Source: Folioceros fuciformis (taxonomy: Eukaryota; Anthocerotophyta; Anthocerotopsida; Anthocerotales). From it: 25,152 nt of DNA. Where the stretch lies: positions 308,794-333,945 of the forward strand of contig JBNGIO010006281.1 of NCBI GenBank assembly GCA_049999805.1. Direction: 5' to 3'. Shown here one piece after another: positions 10,486 through 19,993 of the stretch. How positions within the stretch are numbered: position 1 is the stretch's first letter; each line of letters begins with the position of its first letter. A program made the translations under genes and the position numbers. The notes under the pieces are model-generated. The model did no database searches. It was not told the DNA's origin and saw only the letters and a list, made by a program, of their open reading frames with translations.

Positions 10486-10875
10486 GAGCTTTATTGGGTT
10501 TGCTTCGGAATCCGGAGCACTAACAAAGTGCTGGGCCTTTTGGCCTGGGCGTGTTTCAACAGGGAATATTTATAGCTATTTGTGTGAACGCAAGGGTTCA
10601 CAGCCTGACACCGAGATCCAGCTTCAGAAGCTGCCCAATGAGACAAGTGCATGTAAGGTATCTGGCATGTTGTCCGGAGCAAATGACGACCCTTGCGGTC
10701 CAACATAAAAGACGAAGGTTCCGATTGAACCTGTGGTCCTTCCAACAGAGTTGAGTTGAATTCATTGTAGCCCACGATTCCAACGTAAAAACTTCCAAAC
10801 CTACCTTTCCAATGCAGTCTTCTCCTCGCGTTCTATGTACATCAAAATTTTCCTCACGTCCCATCTCACAGAAAA
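10486..10875. other. spacer between convergent genes
   Basis: This 390-bp interval separates the stop codons of two convergent genes and presumably holds both 3' untranslated regions. No further gene is seen. Confidence 0.6.
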
Positions 10876-12054
10876 TCAAAGGAGACCCGACTCTATCAGA
10901 GTCTTCTTTGTTAAAGCTTTGTCAACCAAGGTGAAAGTATGCTTAACAAGCATCCGATCGAGAGCCGTGGTTCTGTAGATCCGAAATTCCCGGTGTATGT
11001 TCGTTTCTTGATCTGTATTTTGCATATACAGATCAATGAACTTCTGGTGTATGTACTGGAAAGCATGCTCCACTTCGGCCCTCTGTTCCACTTCTCCCTG
11101 CCCGATGGTCAGAGGCTTGTAGTCCTTAAACCACTCACAAACAGACAGCGGGACCTGCAACACTTTCTTCTCGAAGATGTCGAACTTGTTGAGGAAGACG
11201 AGGAAAGAAGTTTTCTCAAACCATGGCTGTTTGAGCACCCATTCAAACAGTTCCTTCGTCTCCATCATCCGGTTGACGGTTTCATCTTCGAACAAAGTCT
11301 GGTCATACTCGCTAAGAGCAGCACAAAATATAACCGCAGTGACACCATCAAACAGATGCATCCACTTTCTGCGCTCATTCCTCTGGCCACCAACATCAAA
11401 CATCTTGTACACTTCGTCAGACGTGGCCTTCTTCTTGGCTTCATCTGTAGGGCAGAACTCAGTTTCAACAATGCCGGTGGTCCTCACCCGGGCATGCAGA
11501 ACATCCTCCGCTGTAGGGATGTAGTTGCTGTCTGCCAGGCGATGGACATCCTCGAGGAAATAATGCGTGCAATCGGGAAGCTGCAATTCATTTGCCCGCT
11601 CATAAGCAGCCTGAATGGCAGGAACTCTCCACAGTGTCTCAATTTCCGTGGCAAGCTCCTGGGTCAGGGGCGGCATAGAATTGTTCGCCAACAGAGCAGA
11701 GATTTTGTCGGCCAGATCCTGGACCTCGGGTTGCAAAATATACTGCTCTGCCCCTTCCTCCTCAAGGGCAAATTCCTGGCATCCGTCCAAAAGAATTTTG
11801 ACGAACTGATAGACATTAGCATGCACCACGGATGTGTAATTCTTGAGCTCAACATCATCGAAGCCGGTCTGAAACAACACTTTGATCTGCTTGAATATGG
11901 TAGACTTCCCGGACTCCCCTGCCCCCAGCAACAAGAGCTTGCGGACACGTTTTTCCGCCTTCCTTTCCTGCGCTATCCGGTGGTCTATCTCCACCTCCGC
12001 GACCTGATCCCCTTCCTCCACCAGGTCGCCGCCTCTCGAGCAAGCACTCCCCAT
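10876..12054 (-). CDS. GPA1: heterotrimeric G protein alpha subunit, single exon
   Basis: GTP-binding and hydrolysing alpha subunit that partners Gbeta-gamma at the plasma membrane. The open frame gives 392 residues (Arabidopsis GPA1 has 383) without any intron. Seen: N-terminal MGSACS for myristoylation at Gly2 and palmitoylation at Cys5, P-loop GAGESGKST from residue 44, a helical insert, switch [13 protein letters not shown] with the Arg191 transition-state residue, switch [14 protein letters not shown] with catalytic Gln224, NKFD at 289-292, and the plant form TTALD at 362-366. The C-terminus ends SGLL, as in plant Galpha, and lacks the pertussis-toxin cysteine. The ATG at 12054 is chosen over an upstream in-frame start because it restores the lipidation motif. 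The single exon is odd, since seed-plant GPA1 genes have many introns. All functional motifs are intact. Confidence 0.95.
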   Translation of the reverse strand: MGSACSRGGDLVEEGDQVAEVEIDHRIAQERKAEKRVRKLLLLGAGESGKSTIFKQIKVLFQTGFDDVELKNYTSVVHANVYQFVKILLDGCQEFALEEEGAEQYILQPEVQDLADKISALLANNSMPPLTQELATEIETLWRVPAIQAAYERANELQLPDCTHYFLEDVHRLADSNYIPTAEDVLHARVRTTGIVETEFCPTDEAKKKATSDEVYKMFDVGGQRNERRKWMHLFDGVTAVIFCAALSEYDQTLFEDETVNRMMETKELFEWVLKQPWFEKTSFLVFLNKFDIFEKKVLQVPLSVCEWFKDYKPLTIGQGEVEQRAEVEHAFQYIHQKFIDLYMQNTDQETNIHREFRIYRTTALDRMLVKHTFTLVDKALTKKTLIESGLL

Positions 12055-12671
12055 ACTGCCTCTTGTGCATGAACAGACGGCACCAGTCCAGATCAAATTT
12101 GCACACGAAGACACGCACAGGCAGCAACCTGTCCTCCTGCACTAAATTTGTGTCCGGATTCTTGTGACCTCCCACACCAGTCCAATGTCAACCGTGCAAT
12201 AAACATGCCGGACCCGTGATACCGAGACCCGAAGCGAGATTCACCAACGCCTGCGTCCGCCTGCGCATCAGAATCCCAAATCACAGTGCACCATCACATG
12301 AGGACGTGCGCAAGCAAAAACCATCCCAACACAGTACGGCTTAACAGAGTTGGCAGTTCCTCCCATCCACCTAACCGGCACACGCGGAACGCGTGGATGT
12401 TGACAATCCGGCAGCAATGCACAGGAGCCGTGTGGGAAGGAATGACGCGACGCGCACACGTAATTTCCGAACGCGTGACGATGTCGAGTAACCAGCGAAA
12501 CGGCAAAGCTACTCACAGCTGCGCAGCCTTGTGGTATGCCGGCAGCCGAAGCTCCAACCAGTTGCACGACGCAATGCATTCAAGGCAAGTCGGGACATGG
12601 TTGTGGAAGGAGCTGGCTCAGCCCGTTGGCGCTAGCTGAGAAGGGGAGTGGCAAGCCAACGGGGAAGTGCA

Positions 12672-12707
12672 GGGGGCGGGGCGGGGCGGGGCGGGGGGCT
12701 AGGGGGC
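12672..12707 (+). promoter_or_regulatory. G-run cluster (possible G-quadruplex / GC box)
   Basis: Repeated GGGGC units give at least five runs of four or more G within 36 bases, about 620 bp upstream of the Galpha start codon. The pattern meets the usual G-quadruplex sequence rule. Function is inferred. Confidence 0.45.
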
Positions 12708-13435
12708 GAGAGGCGCGAGGTCGAAGGTAGCACTAGCAAGAGACGTCCACCCTTTTGCGACGTTCGAGACGCCAGTCGATTCTTTAGTCTTTTCATGGAC
12801 CAGAGGTGGACGCCGCGCCTTACCTCGTTCTCTGGCCTGCCTGCCAGCCCTTCCTCCCTCCCTGGTTGGGTGGTATCATCCATCCGTAATGCGTCTCTCT
12901 CCTTGACTCAGTTTCCGACCCGTTGGGACTTGTCAGTCACGTGTGTCCTTCGGCATCCCACGCCGAGCTTGCTATACCCCCATGTGCTTTTGACCAAATT
13001 ATAATACCCAAAATGCCTACTAATAACTGTTTCCTCATACTTAGGCGTGGGTATTTATTGATGTAGACTCCATTAGGCCCGCGCCTCCATGGAATCTAGC
13101 ATCTATGGCTTTCATATTTGCCCATCATGAACCCCCGAGCACCGGATTTTCATTCCACATAAAGTTCCTCCACATTGGGATTCATGATCCATTATCTTAG
13201 GGTTAATTTCAAATTAATATAAATAACTTCTAATAATATAATGGCTTATGGCTTTCTGCAAGCTTATGGTAAGTAATAGGTAGTTAGAGGATGACAACAA
13301 TAGAGGGGTTTTAGTCTCCCATTCTTAGGATTGTTTCTAGTCTTGGGGTAGATTACTTAAGAACGCTCATTTTTATTTCATATTAACTCTATTTAAATAT
13401 ATTATTATGAAGAAAAATATGTAACAAATTCGAAA

Positions 13436-13531
13436 CAGAAAAGGGAAAGAGGAAAGATAAGAAGACGGTGGAATGAGAGGGCGGAAAAGAAAGAAGGACG
13501 AGGGAGGAATAAAGAAAAGGAACGGGAGGGA
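13436..13531 (+). repeat. polypurine tract
   Basis: Roughly 95 bases are almost entirely A and G on this strand, with only a few interruptions. This is low-complexity, strand-asymmetric sequence. Confidence 0.7.
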
Positions 13532-13671
13532 GTCAATTATTACGGGACGGGCATGAGAGATGGTAGGATGGGATGGGACATGGAGGGACGCAGCATGAAG
13601 CGAGTAAAGGAGCATGGCGTTCGGGAACGGGTTTGACTATTGGCCAACGGGTTTGGGACGTCGGGCAAAAG

Positions 13672-13703
13672 GAGAGAGAGTGACAGAGAGAGAGAGAGAG
13701 AGA
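13672..13703 (+). repeat. GA dinucleotide repeat
   Basis: A short GA microsatellite interrupted once by TGAC, about 420 bp upstream of the FAS1-amidase start. GA repeats are binding sites for plant BPC/GAGA factors, so a promoter role is possible. Confidence 0.6.
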
Positions 13704-14119
13704 CTATGACACATGGTAGACGCAAGAGCATGCATGTGGTACGGAGAAATGTCAGCTATCCAGTAGGAATTTGGCAGCCCGCACTTTCCCACCCAGATGG
13801 CGACAGACGTGGGCCACGCACCAGTTTCTTAATTTAGGCTTGCAAACCGCATTCCAGTGGACGCAGCAAGCATGTCCGATTGTGTACACCCGCCGCAAGG
13901 ATTTAACAGGCCGCCTCACAGCAACAGAAGCAGCCCCACCCCTTACCTGTTGTGGAAGGGACCAGCTTAGCAGCTACAGGATGGCGCATTGCCTGGTAGA
14001 CGATGGATTACTCGTCCGGGCTGGCGAGCTGGGAGTTCCCGCCTCCCCGTTGGATGGGTTTGGTGATACCAGCCTGTGAGAGCTGTGGCTGCTGCCTGGT
14101 GAATTGCAATTTGTGAGCC

Positions 14120-17100
14120 ATGAGGGAGCCGGAACCCGCCACGGGCTGCTTCGCCACTTTCGTTGCACTTCCTGTGTTCCAGGGATGCCTGGCCTTCCAG
14201 CCAGAGACTTGGAGCACGATTAGCAAATCGGTGAAGGGAGTTCTGGTCGTGCTCCTTGTCTCTGCTTTGTATTTCGAGCTGGTCATGGTAGCAGGGCCGA
14301 CTGGGCCGCTCAAGGAATTAGACCTTGTCTCGCTTGTGGCTTCTCTGCCCAATCTGGTAAGAGTGTCGTTTGGCCCGTGCATTCCTGGACACCTCTTCTT
14401 TTGCTCTATTGCTGGTCCGGTACTTGCTAAGCAAGCTCCTGGATTCAGCTTTGTAAGAATGTCTTCTTACCTGCTCCAATTTGTCCTTTAACCCTGCTTT
14501 ACTCACGTCTCGCGCCACGGATCGCAGACGCTGCTGAACGCGGCTCTCAACCGAACCGCCTTGCAAAATCTTTTTCTGGGAGGAGGAGCCAATGTCACCC
14601 TCTTTGCTCCTACAGATTTCGCGTTTCATGAGGTGTTCGAAAAATCTCTCCTCACATGTGTGCACGATTTTTATCAAGCTTCGCCTTGCACCTCGGATGC
14701 TGATCTCCTCACTGCAACGAATCTCGAGGCGATTGTCCTCAATCATTGTAAGCCTTTGCAGATCCAAGTGAGTTCCACAAGTAATACCCCCGTTGTTTGA
14801 TACTGCTCGAATGGCATTCGTGGGACGAAACGCAATCACTTGTTGGAAAATGTTCCCAGCCCTTCTAGCTGTGAGAAAGATGGCATTGTTCCTGATGTTT
14901 CAGCGGTGCTCTCTCGTCTGTATTGAATTTTGGTCTGGAGCATGGATGACAATGTAGAGCGTTTGTCCTTCACACTGTGTCAAATGTCTTCTATGCAGTT
15001 GTCAATGGCATGTTTCACACAGAGAACCTGACTGATGGGCAACTACTGCAATCCCTTGGTGATATTGTCATACAGGTGGGATAACGCTTTATCGATGAAC
15101 TTTTCCTATGTTGTGACTGTGACGTAATCTGGCATCCATCTGGATGGGATTTAGTTGTTTTCCTCTTTCCTCCAGGTGACCGACTTACAGTCGGGCTTGT
15201 ATATTGGAGATGCGAAGGTGGTTGATTATTTTCTTGCTTCACATGCTGTCATTCACGTCATCAATGGAAGCGTGCTGGGAAGTATCAACCAAATAACAGG
15301 TCTCTCATCTGATGTATCATTCAACTCATCAGCAGTTCTTGCAGCCTCTAAGCTGGGAGACTTCGACATCTTTGACGATAATAAGGTGACGGACAGATAC
15401 TCTGAAGTCGCAACCATTTCCATGCTACACAATGTGGTATCCTANNNNNNNNNNNNNNNNNNNNNNNNNNNNNNNNNNNNNNNNNNNNNNNNNNNNNNNN
15501 NNNNNNNNNNNNNNNNNNNNNNNNNNNNNNNNNNNNNNNNNNNNTACTCTGAAGTCGCAACCATTTCCATGCTACACAATGTGGTATCCTAACGTACAAT
15601 TTTTCTATTTTGTTCCTGATCACTGATAACATTTTAGCTTTGCAGAGAGGCAAAATGGCGGAAGACGTCCAATCGATCAACATACCTATTTACCAATATC
15701 ACAGGGGCCTGGTTGGACTTCCTGATGGCGGCATGAAGAACCCTTCCGTCCTCTCTTTTGACCCCAGTTTGAACACAAAGGCCTTCGCCAGCCCCGATCT
15801 CAAATTCAAGTACCCAAGTACCTACGGGGTGAAGCGGCCAGCGAGCGATGAGGACCTTGCTTTTATGACTGTAAGATGTACATGCAAAACTTGTACGGAA
15901 GATTTTATTTTGTTACTGTTGTGGAAGAGCAGCGAAGGCAGTGTTTGATTCCTGTGCATCCGTGTTTGACACCCGTCAAACTGTCCTATTGTATGACATG
16001 GTACTCTTGTGTGGCTATGATAATCACAGGTTTCAGAACTGGCCTACTTGGTCAAAAACCGGAAGGTAACATCTGCCGAGTTAGTGAAGGTCTTCACGGA
16101 ACGGCTCCTTAGGTGGGTTTGGTGTGGATCTCCACCTTCTCGGTTGTCATTTGCCAGGAGAGGGGTTCCTCATTTGACGCAATGGACATTTCAAATTTTC
16201 AAAGGTACGATGCAACTCTACAAGTGGTCATAACATACACGACAGAACTTGCCCAAGAACAAGCGGATGAAGCCGATGCCTTAATCAAGCGTGGAAAATA
16301 TCAAGGTTTGGAGCGTTCTGGTACGATGTCCATTTCATGACTTCATACCACGTTACAAGTAACCTGCCATTAACTTCTGCTGTACAGGTCCTCTACACGG
16401 AATCCCCTATGGACTGAAGGATACAATAGCTGTTCCTGATTACAAGACGACGTGGGGTTCGACTTCCTTCAAAGACCAAGTCATCGATGAAGAAGCTTGG
16501 GTTTATAAGAAGTAATTTTCTCTCCATTTCCTCATGTTTTGTCTCTCCTTGTCATCAGGAGTACAAGCTCAACTTCTGTACTGCAGATTGAAAGCGGCAG
16601 GTGCAGTTCTGATTGCGAAGCTAGCATGTGGGTCCCTAGCATCCGGTGATATCTGGTTTGGAGGTCGAACCAGGAATCCATGGAACATAGCCGAGTTCAC
16701 CCTAGGATCGTCATCTGGCTCTGCTGCAGCCACCTCAGCAGGTACTACCAGGAAGTTGATGCCTGTGAGTCAGGTCGTCGTACACCCACTTCCTCCCCTT
16801 ACAGTCAGATGTTACCTTTCCGGTACTCGAAGCAGCTCTGGTTCCATTTGCAATCGGGTCGGAGACATCTGGATCAATCGTATACCCTGCATCCCGCACT
16901 GGAGTAACAGCCTTCAGGCCCACTTTTGGCATGGTTGGACGATCAGGGACGATGAGCCTCTCTGAAAGCCTGGTAGGCGTTCTGACGGGCTCACACTACC
17001 CATGTTCCATGCAGAAAGTCTCTTCCTACTGATGTCGACACTTGATTAGTGCAGGATAAATTAGGTCCATTCTGCAGGAGTGCTAGCGACTGCGCCATCA

Positions 17101-17988
17101 TTCTGGACGTGCTACGAGGAAAGGATCCAGAAGACTTCTCCTCAAAGGATATCAAGCTGAAGGACCCTTTCGGTATCGACGTGTCGAAGCTGACTGTCGG
17201 CTACCTGGCGGATGCAGATGTCGAGGTGCAGCAGCGGATCTCTTCCTCTAGTTCCACAAGCATCATTCGTAAGCATCATATGCATATTTGCTCGGCATTG
17301 CATCTGACGGTCCGATGGCTTTGTGCGCCGCCTGTTGTAGCTGCTGAACATTCTGGCTGCCAAGCGAGTGAAGTTGGTGCCCTTTCAACTCGCCTACAGC
17401 GTCGACTCAGCTCCGGCACTGCTTGGTTTAATCATGGAGGCCGACATGCTTTCCCATTTTGACCACTGGCAGAGAGCTGGTCTCGATGACGAGTACGAGG
17501 ACCAAGCGGACTGGCCTGTAGCAGCCCGCCGTGCCCGCATGATTTCCGCCGTGGACTACATTCACGCTCAGAGAGTTAGGGGCCTGCTGTCTCAAGAAGT
17601 GCTGGCATCAATTTCAGAGTTTGATGCCATCATCGGAAACGCGACTGACCGGGAAAAAATTGCGGTGACTAACTTGGTGGGTTTGCCCGTGTTGGTTCTT
17701 CCCACGGGAATGGAGATCAGTCGGGACGCACCTCGTGGAGACAGCCAAGCACGGACGATTATCAGCGCAGGGATTTACGGCGCCCCCTTCAAAGATGGCG
17801 AGGTTCGTTCTTTATGGGAAATGCATGTTCTGCGGGTTGTGATTTCATGTAACAACACGCGGATCATCCGGCTGCAGGTTCTGGCACTGGGCATAGCGTA
17901 TCAAAGTGTAACGGGCCATCATCTGCTCCATCCGCCAATAGACGATTTTGTTTCTCATCCAATTTCTCCAAACTATTCTGTGATGTAG
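14120..17988 (+). CDS. FAS1 (fasciclin) domain fused to amidase-signature enzyme
   Basis: Thirteen phase-consistent exons: 14120-14356, 14528-14747, 14999-15075, 15176-15385, 15646-15870, 16030-16112, 16205-16305, 16388-16511, 16587-16741, 16836-16972, 17055-17225, 17341-17802, 17878-17988; 770 residues. Residues about 38-58 form a hydrophobic signal anchor. A FAS1 domain follows (about 63-230) with H1 motif TLFAPTDFAF and H2 motif VIHVING. From about residue 249 the protein is an amidase-signature hydrolase similar to Arabidopsis At5g07360: Lys395 in GIPYGLKDT, cis-Ser region GSSSGS at 466-471, and nucleophile Ser491 in GSETSGSI, spaced as in fatty acid amide hydrolase. The full Ser-cisSer-Lys triad is present, so it should cleave an amide of unknown identity, probably in the secretory pathway or outside the cell. 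An alternative is two genes, with a stop at 15445 (reading through intron 4) and an amidase start at 15655. The N-terminus may be mis-set. Confidence 0.75.
15398..15591 (+). repeat. 47-bp exact duplication flanking the gap
   Basis: The 47 bases ending at 15444 recur identically from 15545 to 15591, immediately on both sides of the N run. This is the signature of two contigs that overlap but were joined with a placeholder. Collapsing it gives a 113-bp intron. Confidence 0.93.
15445..15544. other. 100-N assembly gap
   Basis: Exactly 100 undetermined bases, a typical placeholder length. It lies in intron 4 of the FAS1-amidase gene, and no exon seems to be missing because the phases on each side match. 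Confidence 0.95.
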
Positions 17989-18623
17989 GATGCTAACGTT
18001 GTATGTATACTCACAACAGCTCGGCACGCGGAGAGGTAACGTTTTCGACCACTGTTGCAACCGTGTGCACTGCTTGCCGTCTCTGGTTGTCGTTGTGATA
18101 CGCCCGCAGTTGTGATACACTAGACCATGTTTCTCGAATTGCGTGACGAGATCTCAAGATAGATGTGCCAGAACTTCAGCTGATGCAAACAATCTCCTCG
18201 ATTCTGAATATGAGACTTTGGCATACAATGAACCTTGGGCTCTTGAAGCCAGGTGAAGTACATACTTTCTAAGCTTGTTCTGAGCACCGCAGAGTTATCT
18301 TATACAAGACGTACACAAGTACAAGTGTTTCACTCATCCTGGTGTCAGGCTCACCTGGCGCCAGCTGAGTGCTACACATACATAGCTTCTCCCTGGCGTT
18401 GCAATAAGCCCGCACCATCTCGGTCATCCTCAGGTTAGTGGATGTGGAACGGGAAGCGAAAGAAAGCTCAAAGGCGTTTCTGGATTAATGGGGGCTACAT
18501 GTTGTTGTGGGAATGCAAAAACGGAAGTTTTACGGTCGCCCGCCTCTCGGAATCCTTGCTTTCCTGACAAGTAATTTGTGTACTCGTCGGATCTCAAACT
18601 ACGGAGACCCAGCAGCGCTGAGG
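17989..18623. other. spacer between convergent genes
   Basis: The 3' flanks of the amidase gene and the DUF579 gene meet here. An open frame on the minus strand (18430-18708) merely overlaps the 3' end of the DUF579 gene in another frame. No separate gene is supported. Confidence 0.55.
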
Positions 18624-19505
18624 TCAGGAACAGAACTCCTCTCCCGGACTTGAGGAGATTTGAAAGTGCCACAAGTCGCCAACCACCTTCACCAAGTTCC
18701 TGACACACAGGAATTCCAAGGTATATGCGAACTCTGAAGGGCGGGAAGCATCGTGAAGAAAGATGTCAAGGTGGCCAGGAGCCGTCCGCGTGCGAGCCAT
18801 CACGGAGGAGGTGAAGATGGGGCTCATCCGACCTGGAAACGACGAATTCCGGTAGCTACGAGGGCCATCAATAAGAATGACGTCCCACTGCACCGTAAGC
18901 AGGTCCTGCGGCAGCTCCCTGGAGAGCGCTAAAGGGCAGGAGGACGCATGGATGGGCTGATAAGGCCGACATTCCTCCCTGCGCCTACCCCGAGCTATGT
19001 CCAACAACCTGTCCGAATCCCCCAAACTGGTGCTGTAGTCCACCTTGTACGTCTTCAGCTGCGGATGGCGCTCCCTCATCCGATCTATCCATTCCTGGCT
19101 CTCATCCAGAAACACCGTCCTCCCGCCGTAATTGAAAGTTGCCCACAGCAGGCTGTCGTGCCACATTCCGAACACCAGGAAATTGCAGGGCGATCTCGCC
19201 AACAGCGCTGCCATCACCGCGCCTATCTCCTCCTGGGATTGCTGCGGAACCTCCGACGTGGTGGCGAAGTGCAGAAGCGTCCGGGCGACGTCCTCGGGGA
19301 CGCGACTCTGTCGGCTGATTCCGACGTCGGCACTGAAGAAGCTCACTGCAATGACCTTCGCGCTGCTCAAAGAAACGAACAGCAACCAGAGGAACACCGC
19401 TGACATGACGATGGGAAGTAGCGTCGCAGAAACAGGATGCCGTTTCCTCACGCTCCTCATAACTTGCAAGCTTGATGGAACCTGAGCCTGTAACTGCTGC
19501 AACAT
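18624..19505 (-). CDS. DUF579 protein, glucuronoxylan 4-O-methyltransferase-like
   Basis: Golgi type II membrane protein of the family containing GXM methyltransferases (SAM-dependent 4-O-methylation of glucuronic acid on xylan) and IRX15/IRX15-like xylan proteins. The single exon encodes 293 residues, the usual family length and gene structure. Seen: a short cytosolic N-terminus, a membrane anchor near residues 28-47, FGMWHDSLLW at 112-121 (SAM-binding region), VFLDE at 131-135, ECRP at 178-181, WDVILIDGPRSY at 207-218, PGRM..IFTS at 224-233, DIFLHDASR at 247-255 and EFLC at 264-267. The end, GDLWHFQI...FC, resembles GXM more than IRX15. The second glycine of the usual FGLGHDS is replaced by Trp, so activity is not certain. 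A later ATG at residue 16 could be the true start. Confidence 0.87.
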   Translation of the reverse strand: MLQQLQAQVPSSLQVMRSVRKRHPVSATLLPIVMSAVFLWLLFVSLSSAKVIAVSFFSADVGISRQSRVPEDVARTLLHFATTSEVPQQSQEEIGAVMAALLARSPCNFLVFGMWHDSLLWATFNYGGRTVFLDESQEWIDRMRERHPQLKTYKVDYSTSLGDSDRLLDIARGRRREECRPYQPIHASSCPLALSRELPQDLLTVQWDVILIDGPRSYRNSSFPGRMSPIFTSSVMARTRTAPGHLDIFLHDASRPSEFAYTLEFLCVRNLVKVVGDLWHFQISSSPGEEFCS

Positions 19506-19993
19506 CCTTGCGTCGCTGTACCGAGCAGCTTAATTCTCCTGGTGACCGCCAGTCACTGCCTCGAGCACACAGCAAGCTAGCTGACACTGCGTCCCTGCAC
19601 TGATCTTTCATATATTCTGACTTGGTACATATATATCAACTGATCAACTGAACCTGAACAATGACCACCCTGGTCGCTTTTCTGTGTCCAACCTGCGTGC
19701 GTCTGATCCATGTTGAACCTTTAATGTGGGCCTCTTTCAGTCCTCTGACGATAGCCTCGACGGGGCCCGGGAACTGTTGGGTTGGGCTGTAACCTATCGT
19801 AACGGAAAATCACTATGCACTTACAAGAAGCCAGGCCCTGTAGGGGACCGTAAACGTTGGCTCGTTGGTTTCACAGTCATCTTACTTCAGGCGTGAAAGC
19901 GATTGGAGAGAGTTTACTACCTACAGTCCCAAAAAACATACCATCATGATGGCACCGATGTGTTTCTTCTCCCAACACAAGCTGCCTCTTCAG
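19506..19993. promoter_or_regulatory. upstream region of the DUF579 gene
   Basis: A 488-bp spacer between two minus-strand genes. It should hold the DUF579 promoter and the 3' end of the allantoin synthase transcript. A TATATAT tract at about 19629-19636, roughly 125 bp upstream of the ATG, is a candidate TATA box. Confidence 0.4.

Larger units (their letters stand above)
12055..14119. other. divergent intergenic region between Galpha and the FAS1-amidase gene
   Basis: About 2 kb with no supported gene, lying between two divergently transcribed start codons and so probably holding both promoters and 5' leaders. The Galpha-proximal half is GC-rich, the middle (13000-13420) is AT-rich, and a purine-rich block and a GA repeat follow. 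Overlapping open frames here have no recognisable homology. Confidence 0.55.

Noticed and set aside
10939-12072. 377-codon open frame on the plus strand opposite Galpha
   Set aside because: It is an antisense shadow of the GC-rich single-exon Galpha gene and its translation matches no family.
15445-15544. Missing exon hidden in the N gap
   Set aside because: Exon phases on both sides agree and the flanks are exact duplicates, so the gap most likely has zero or negative real length.
18430-18708. Minus-strand 92-codon frame overlapping the DUF579 3' end
   Set aside because: The DUF579 frame already ends with the expected C-terminus, so no frameshift extension is needed, and this frame resembles nothing.
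19102-19611. 169-codon minus-strand frame over the DUF579 gene
   Set aside because: It is a different frame of the same coding DNA with no conserved motif.
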